Position numbers and translations under genes: made by a program
In this document: positions 59,585 to 64,000 of the stretch, piece by piece
Layout of the letters: each line of letters opens with the position of its first letter
Numbering within the stretch: position 1 is the first letter of the stretch
Assembly (NCBI RefSeq): GCF_001613085.1
Contig: NZ_BDBR01000037.1
Span: 53,687 to 117,686, forward strand
Reading direction: 5' to 3'
Length of the DNA stretch: 64,000 bases
From: Nocardia salmonicida NBRC 13393
GTDB taxonomy: Bacteria; Actinomycetota; Actinomycetes; Mycobacteriales; Mycobacteriaceae
The notes under the pieces: generated by a model
The model's database searches: none
Seen by the model: the letters and a program-made list of their open reading frames with translations, nothing else
Told to the model about the DNA's origin: nothing

Positions 59585-61942
59585 ATGGCGATGTTCTTAG
59601 CGAGACTCGGTGTGCGCACCCGGATTCTGGCGATTGCTCTCATCCCGAGTTTGACTCTGGTGGTGGTCGGCGTCGGTACGGCGGGCTACCTGGTCGAGCA
59701 GAGCAACAAGGCCAAGTCATGGGCCGTGCAGTTGCAGGATGCCGCCGTTCCGGCCCGCGAGCTGATCGAGGCGGTCCAATCCGAGCGCCACCTCACCCTG
59801 GCCCACATCGCAGGCGACGAGACCGCCGCGCTCGGGCTACCCGCCGCGCGCACGCGTATGGACAGCGCCTTTCGTGGGCTCATCGCCGCCGGTGAGAACC
59901 TGCGCGCGATCGATGATTCCAATATCGGCAACGACAAGGCCGGCTTCGCCACTCTCGGCACGCATCTGGACGGGGTGCGCAAAGGCGCCGATGCCCGCAT
60001 GCTGCCGATCACGGATGCCTACCTGTTCTACAACTCGCTGCTCAACGTGATCATCCAGGGCACCAAGGTCGCCGAGCGCGCGGCGCCCGACGCGGTCGTC
60101 GCGAGCGGTGTGTCCGAGGGACTGCGCTTGCTCGGTGCCGCCGAGGCGATGTCCCGAAGCAATGCGGTCGCCACGGCGATGGTGGCCTCGGACGGTGTCT
60201 CGGCCATCCCGCTCGACGAGTTCACCAACCAGAGCGGTCTCTACCACGGTGAAATCGCCAACCTGGCAGCCGGACTCGACGAACCAGAGCGCGGCGCCGT
60301 CGTCGCTCTGACGACTACCGGGCACTGGCAGCAGCTCACCACGATGGAATCCGCTCTCGTGCAGCGTTTCGCGGTGTCGGCGGCCGGCCAGGCGAGCACC
60401 AGCTCGACCAGCAAGGCCCCCACGCCCGCCGCGCTGCCGATGGCGATACCCGAATGGCAGAATGCCGCGGCCGAGGTCAACCGCAGCCTGCTCGACTCCT
60501 ACAAGAGCTACAACGACCACGTCCAGGAGCTCGCCGAGGACTCCGCGCGCAAGGCCGAGACGAACGCCGCGCTGGCAGGCGGCGGCGTGCTCGCGCTCAG
60601 TGTGCTCGTCTTCCTCGTCGCGGTGGTCCTGGCCAACCGGATCATCCGCCGCCTGCGCCGCCTGCGCACCGCGACCCTGCAACTCGCCGACGAGCAGCTG
60701 CCAGCCACCATGCGCACCCTGCGCGACGGCGGCGAGGTCGACCCGGCACACACCGCCCCCACCCTCGACTTCGGGCACGACGAGATCGGTCAGGTCGCCA
60801 AGGCCTTCGAGCATGCCGCCGCGGCGGCGATCGGTGCCGCTGTCGACGAGGCCCGCACGCGGGAGGGTGTGCGCGCGGTGTTCCTCAATATCGCCCACCG
60901 CAGCCAGATCGTGGTGCACCGCCAGCTCGAGATCCTCGATGAAGCCGAACGCCGCCAAGAGGATCCGGCACTGCTGGAGACGCTGTTCCGGCTCGACCAC
61001 CTGGCCACCCGCGAACGCCGCAACGCCGAGAACCTGATCATCCTCGGCGGCGGTCGACCGGGTCGCCAGTGGCGTCAGCCGGTGCCCGTGATGGACGTGG
61101 TGCGCAGCGCCATCGGCGAAACGCTGGACTACGCGCGCGTGCGGGTCACCAAGCTGCCCGATGTCAACGTCGTCGGCACTGTCGTGGCCGACCTCGTGCA
61201 CCTGCTCGCCGAGCTCGTCGACAACGCCACCGCGTTCTCCCCGCCGCAGTCGCGGGTCGAGGCAGGCGGCAATGTCGTCGGCAAGGGGGTGGTCGTCGAG
61301 ATCACCGACCAGGGCATGGGCATGAGCGACGACGACCTGGTCCGCTACAACACCATGCTGGCCGATCCGCCGGACTTCGGTGTCGGCACGCTGTCCTCGG
61401 ACTCGCGCCTCGGCCTGTTCGTGGTCGCCCGGCTGGCCCTGGCACACGGTGTGTCGGTGCGGCTAAGCGAATCCGATTACGGCGGCATCCGTGCCATCGT
61501 GCTGATCCCCCAGCAGTTGCTGGCGGGCGAGGCCGATTCGGCGGGCACGCCGCCCACGACGACCGGCCCGCTGCGGCGTGGTCTGCCCGCACCGCAGGAA
61601 TCATCGGCACCGGTCGCCGCCCTCGAAGCGGCTCCGGCACCTGTCGCGACCTTGGTCGCCGACCCGCCGACCCCGCGTCCGATGGCGCCGGCCCCGGCGG
61701 CGCCCCCCGTGCAGAACCCGCGCTACGACACCGGCTCCGACGACCGTCCCGCACTGCCGCGGCGCAGCAGGCAGACGAATCTGGCACCCGAACTCACCGA
61801 GCCGGCCGCCGAGGCGCCACGCGCACCCGAGCGTCCCCGCTCCGCAGAACAGGCGCGCGACATCATGTCCGCGATCGAGAACGGCACCCGCCAGGGTCGC
61901 AAGCAACAGACCACATCGAATCAGGACGAACAGGAAGGCTGA
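59585..61942 (+). CDS. cvnA: Conservon sensor kinase-like protein CvnA
   Basis: The 785-residue protein has a membrane segment at about 15-35, an extracytoplasmic NIT-type sensor domain (about 40-320), a second membrane segment (about 330-350), a HAMP-like linker, and a histidine-kinase ATPase domain with ELVDNATAFSPP and DQGMGMS. The usual phospho-acceptor His box is replaced by VFLNIAHRSQIVVHRQLEIL. A Pro/Ala-rich tail ends the protein. It heads a four-gene conservon, a G-protein-like system of actinobacteria. A TTA codon is the fifth codon; no clear ribosome site is seen. Confidence 0.92.
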   Translation: MAMFLARLGVRTRILAIALIPSLTLVVVGVGTAGYLVEQSNKAKSWAVQLQDAAVPARELIEAVQSERHLTLAHIAGDETAALGLPAARTRMDSAFRGLIAAGENLRAIDDSNIGNDKAGFATLGTHLDGVRKGADARMLPITDAYLFYNSLLNVIIQGTKVAERAAPDAVVASGVSEGLRLLGAAEAMSRSNAVATAMVASDGVSAIPLDEFTNQSGLYHGEIANLAAGLDEPERGAVVALTTTGHWQQLTTMESALVQRFAVSAAGQASTSSTSKAPTPAALPMAIPEWQNAAAEVNRSLLDSYKSYNDHVQELAEDSARKAETNAALAGGGVLALSVLVFLVAVVLANRIIRRLRRLRTATLQLADEQLPATMRTLRDGGEVDPAHTAPTLDFGHDEIGQVAKAFEHAAAAAIGAAVDEARTREGVRAVFLNIAHRSQIVVHRQLEILDEAERRQEDPALLETLFRLDHLATRERRNAENLIILGGGRPGRQWRQPVPVMDVVRSAIGETLDYARVRVTKLPDVNVVGTVVADLVHLLAELVDNATAFSPPQSRVEAGGNVVGKGVVVEITDQGMGMSDDDLVRYNTMLADPPDFGVGTLSSDSRLGLFVVARLALAHGVSVRLSESDYGGIRAIVLIPQQLLAGEADSAGTPPTTTGPLRRGLPAPQESSAPVAALEAAPAPVATLVADPPTPRPMAPAPAAPPVQNPRYDTGSDDRPALPRRSRQTNLAPELTEPAAEAPRAPERPRSAEQARDIMSAIENGTRQGRKQQTTSNQDEQEG

Positions 61943-61943
61943 G

Positions 61944-62348
61944 GTGAACTCTTCCCCCGGTGATCTCAACTGGCTACTCGACGATCTCGTCGACCGGCTG
62001 GCAGGGGTCCGCTACGCGGTTGTGCTGTCCACCGACGGACTGCTGCTCGGACGCTCCTCGCAGATGAAGCGTGAAGATGCCGAACACTTCGCAGCCATGT
62101 CCTCGACTCTCTACGGTCTCGCGCGCAGCGCGGGTAGCCGGTTCGACGGTGGCGGCGTGCGCCAGGCGGTGATCGAGCTCGATCGAGCGGTGCTCTTCGT
62201 CACCTCCGCAGGCGAAAACGCCTGCCTGGCACTGCAAGCCAACGAGTCGGCCAATCTCGGCATGGTCGCCTACGAAATGAATCTCACCGTGCAGCGGGTC
62301 GGCAGTTATCTGTCGACGGAGCCGCGGCACGGGCATGCGCAGCTATAG
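61944..62348 (+). CDS. cvnB: Roadblock/LC7-domain protein CvnB
   Basis: A 134-residue roadblock/LC7 protein: LNWLLDDLVDRLAGVRYAVV, STDGLLLGRS and the C-terminal ANLGMVAYEM. Roadblock proteins regulate small GTPases. It starts at GTG one base after the cvnA stop, with GGAAGG in the cvnA end as its ribosome site. Second gene of the conservon. Confidence 0.93.
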   Translation: MNSSPGDLNWLLDDLVDRLAGVRYAVVLSTDGLLLGRSSQMKREDAEHFAAMSSTLYGLARSAGSRFDGGGVRQAVIELDRAVLFVTSAGENACLALQANESANLGMVAYEMNLTVQRVGSYLSTEPRHGHAQL

Positions 62349-62360
62349 AAAGTTTCGACA

Positions 62361-62735
62361 ATGACTCGACTCGGCGATCCGTGGTTCGACGACGCGGCCG
62401 GACCCCTGGTCCGGCCGTACGCGGTGACCCGCGGCCGCACCATGGGTGCGGCGCACGACCTGGACATGCTCACGGTGGTGGTAGCAGTGCATCCCGCCCC
62501 CACCCTGCGCAAACCAGAACCCGAGTACACGACGATCGCACAGTTGTGCAAGCGTCCGCAGTCGGTGGCCGAGGTCTCGGCCGTGCTGAAACTGCCTCTG
62601 GCGGTGACCAAGATCCTCGTCGGTGATCTCATCGCCGAGGGCCACCTCATCTTCCGGGCTCCGGTATCGGCCGAGGCCGGTGCCGGTGACCTCAACATAT
62701 TGCGAGCGGTTCTGGATGGCATCCGAAAACTTTGA
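62361..62735 (+). CDS. cvnC: DUF742 protein CvnC
   Basis: A 124-residue DUF742 protein: LVRPYAVTRGRT, then a winged-helix-like part with QLCKRPQSVAEVSAVLKLP and VGDLIAEGHL. DUF742 proteins are the third component of conservons; the fold suggests a DNA- or protein-binding wing. It overlaps cvnD by 20 nt. Confidence 0.93.
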   Translation: MTRLGDPWFDDAAGPLVRPYAVTRGRTMGAAHDLDMLTVVVAVHPAPTLRKPEPEYTTIAQLCKRPQSVAEVSAVLKLPLAVTKILVGDLIAEGHLIFRAPVSAEAGAGDLNILRAVLDGIRKL

Positions 62736-63321
62736 CCCGACGTCCGCAGGCGACCAGCACATGGCCGCCTCGGTCAAAATCCTCATCGCCGGCGGCTTCG
62801 GCGTCGGCAAGACCACCATGGTCGGCGCGATCAGCGAGATCGCGCCGCTGCGGACCGAAGAGCTGATCACCGAGGTCAGCACCGGGGTCGACGATCTGTC
62901 GGGCGTGGAGCAGAAGCACACGACCACAGTCGCGCTGGACTTCGGTCGCATCACCATCGACCGGGATCTGGTGCTGTACCTGTTCGGTACGCCCGGACAG
63001 GACCGCTTCTGGTTCCTGTGGGACGAGCTGTGCCGTGGCGCCCTCGGCGCGATCGTGCTCGCCGACACCCGGCGGTTGAGCAACTCGTTCGCGGCGGTCG
63101 ACTTCTTCGAGCGGCGCGGCTTGCCGTTCCTGATCGCGGTGAACTGCTTCGACGGTGCGCCGCGCTACACGGTCGAGGAGGTGCGTGACGCGCTGGACCT
63201 CGACCCGAACACACCGGTGATCCTGTGCGACGCGCGCGATCGGCCCTCGGCCAAGGCGGTGCTGACGCACCTGGTCGAGTACCTGATCGATCGCGCCGCA
63301 CGCACTCCCGTCGCCACCTGA
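62716..63321 (+). CDS. cvnD: Conservon GTPase CvnD
   Basis: A 201-residue ATP/GTP-binding protein with P-loop GGFGVGKTT near residue 26, the G3 region FGTPGQDRF and NCFD where Ras-like proteins have NKxD. The switch region carries VSTGVDDLSGVEQKHTTT. In Streptomyces it is a small GTPase whose nucleotide state is set by the other conservon proteins. The start lies inside cvnC. It is the last gene: no cytochrome P450 (CvnE) follows. Confidence 0.93.
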   Translation: MASENFDPTSAGDQHMAASVKILIAGGFGVGKTTMVGAISEIAPLRTEELITEVSTGVDDLSGVEQKHTTTVALDFGRITIDRDLVLYLFGTPGQDRFWFLWDELCRGALGAIVLADTRRLSNSFAAVDFFERRGLPFLIAVNCFDGAPRYTVEEVRDALDLDPNTPVILCDARDRPSAKAVLTHLVEYLIDRAARTPVAT

Positions 63322-63325
63322 GCGG

Positions 63326-64000
63326 CTAGGCCGAGCCCGGCGCGGCGACTGCCCGCTCCGCGGCTCGGCTGGTCTGCTCCCATGCCGACCAGGTGGCCAT
63401 CTTGGCTCGCGCGAGGTCGAAGGCCAAGTCGTACACCAACCTTCGGCCCACTGTGCCTCCAACTGTGCGCGCAGCGGGGCGTAGGCCTCGATCGGTGTGG
63501 TGTTCGCCATCGCCGAATACAGGCCGGTCCAGTACCCGCCCGGTTGCAGAATGCTCACGCGCGCACCGAATTCCGCGGCTTCCATCGCCAGGGCCTCGCT
63601 CATGCCCTCCAGCGCGAATTTGCTCGCGGCGTACATTCCCGACAGCGGGAACCCGGCCAGTCCGCCGATGCTGGAGACCTGCACGATGTGCCCGCCACGC
63701 TGGGCACGGAGGTGCGGAAGCACCGCCTGGCTCACCCAGAGCGCGCCGAAGAAGTTGACCTCCATCTGCGCACGGGCTTCGGTTTCGGTGAATTCCTCGA
63801 TCATGCCCATCGACAGAGTGCCCGCGTTGTTGACCACGATGTCGAGACGACCGAAGTGCGCGACGGCGGCATCGACGGCCTCGTGTACCGCACCGCGATC
63901 GGTGACGTCGAGTGGCAACGGCAGGACCCGGCCCGGATGGGCGGCGGCGAGTTCGTCGAGTGCGGATCCGGTGCGCGCGGCGGCGGCGACCCGGTCCCCC
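63326..64000 (-). pseudogene. SDR gene with an apparent frameshift near its 3' end (5' end outside the window)
   Basis: The frame that enters from the right edge encodes an SDR: NNAGTL, catalytic YAASKFALEG and LQPGGYWTGLYSAM. After AQLEAQWAEG (about 63437) this frame loses SDR character and runs on antisense through the whole cvnD gene. One frame over, VYDLAFDLARAKMATWSAWE continues a sensible C-terminus and stops with TAG at 63326-63328, 4 nt from the cvnD stop. A one-base deletion near 63434-63440 explains this. It may be a true mutation or a sequencing error. Confidence 0.65.

Noticed and set aside
1..64000. CRISPR array, insertion sequence, prophage or tRNA/rRNA genes
   Set aside because: No regularly spaced repeats, no transposase or integrase motif, and no cloverleaf or rRNA-like sequence was seen on either strand.

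Overview
The window is high-GC actinobacterial DNA, most likely from Nocardia or a close relative (Mycobacteriales). This rests on the GC-rich third codon positions, frequent GTG starts, 4-nt ATGA/GTGA gene overlaps, a PknG-GlnH-GlnX operon, a conservon (cvnABCD), a GT87 mannosyltransferase and a large steroid-type catabolic island. No tRNA, rRNA, CRISPR array or insertion sequence was seen.

1-23.8 kb is a steroid catabolic island. It holds three KstD-like flavoproteins, a ketosteroid isomerase with its catalytic residues in place, a Rieske oxygenase and a KshB-type reductase. It also has an HsaB-type flavin reductase, a steroid-monooxygenase-like Baeyer-Villiger enzyme, an HSL-type esterase, a meta-cleavage-product hydrolase, several SDRs (two of the mycofactocin-coupled type), an MFS exporter and the hsaE-hsaG-hsaF lower pathway. 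TetR and PadR regulators sit divergently to catabolic genes. HsaA and HsaC are not in the window, so the set is incomplete here. A 17-bp palindrome, CTCCCG-N5-CGGGAG and variants, recurs in front of several of these transcription units.

23.9-32.3 kb is mixed housekeeping: an SRPBCC protein, a GT87 mannosyltransferase, a MarR regulator divergent from a membrane protein with a strong operator-like palindrome, a Sel1-type protein, a NarL-type two-component pair and an exported TAP-like hydrolase.

32.5-37.5 kb carries ectABCD on the minus strand, preceded by an OmpR-type response regulator. That regulator is divergent from a PLP-dependent dehydratase, and the space between them holds two 11-nt-spaced direct repeats.

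37.5-47.2 kb is a seven-gene minus-strand operon: glnX, glnH, a helical protein, pknG, a PP2C phosphatase, a VWA protein and an FHA protein. The genes overlap by 4 nt at all but the last junction. Three of the proteins share Cys4 zinc-ribbon modules, which suggests one signalling complex that senses an extracellular amino acid. An SDR follows.

47.4-59.4 kb holds an EthA-type monooxygenase, an SsuD-type monooxygenase, a HAD phosphatase, a methyltransferase, a TetR/reductase divergent pair, a small NTF2-fold protein with a phosphodiesterase, a lipoprotein, and a GAF/winged-helix regulator with aldehyde dehydrogenase and DUF779. A strong terminator closes this part.

59.6-63.3 kb is a conservon: a sensor kinase-like protein, a roadblock protein, a DUF742 protein and a small GTPase. 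The window ends inside a minus-strand SDR that appears frameshifted.
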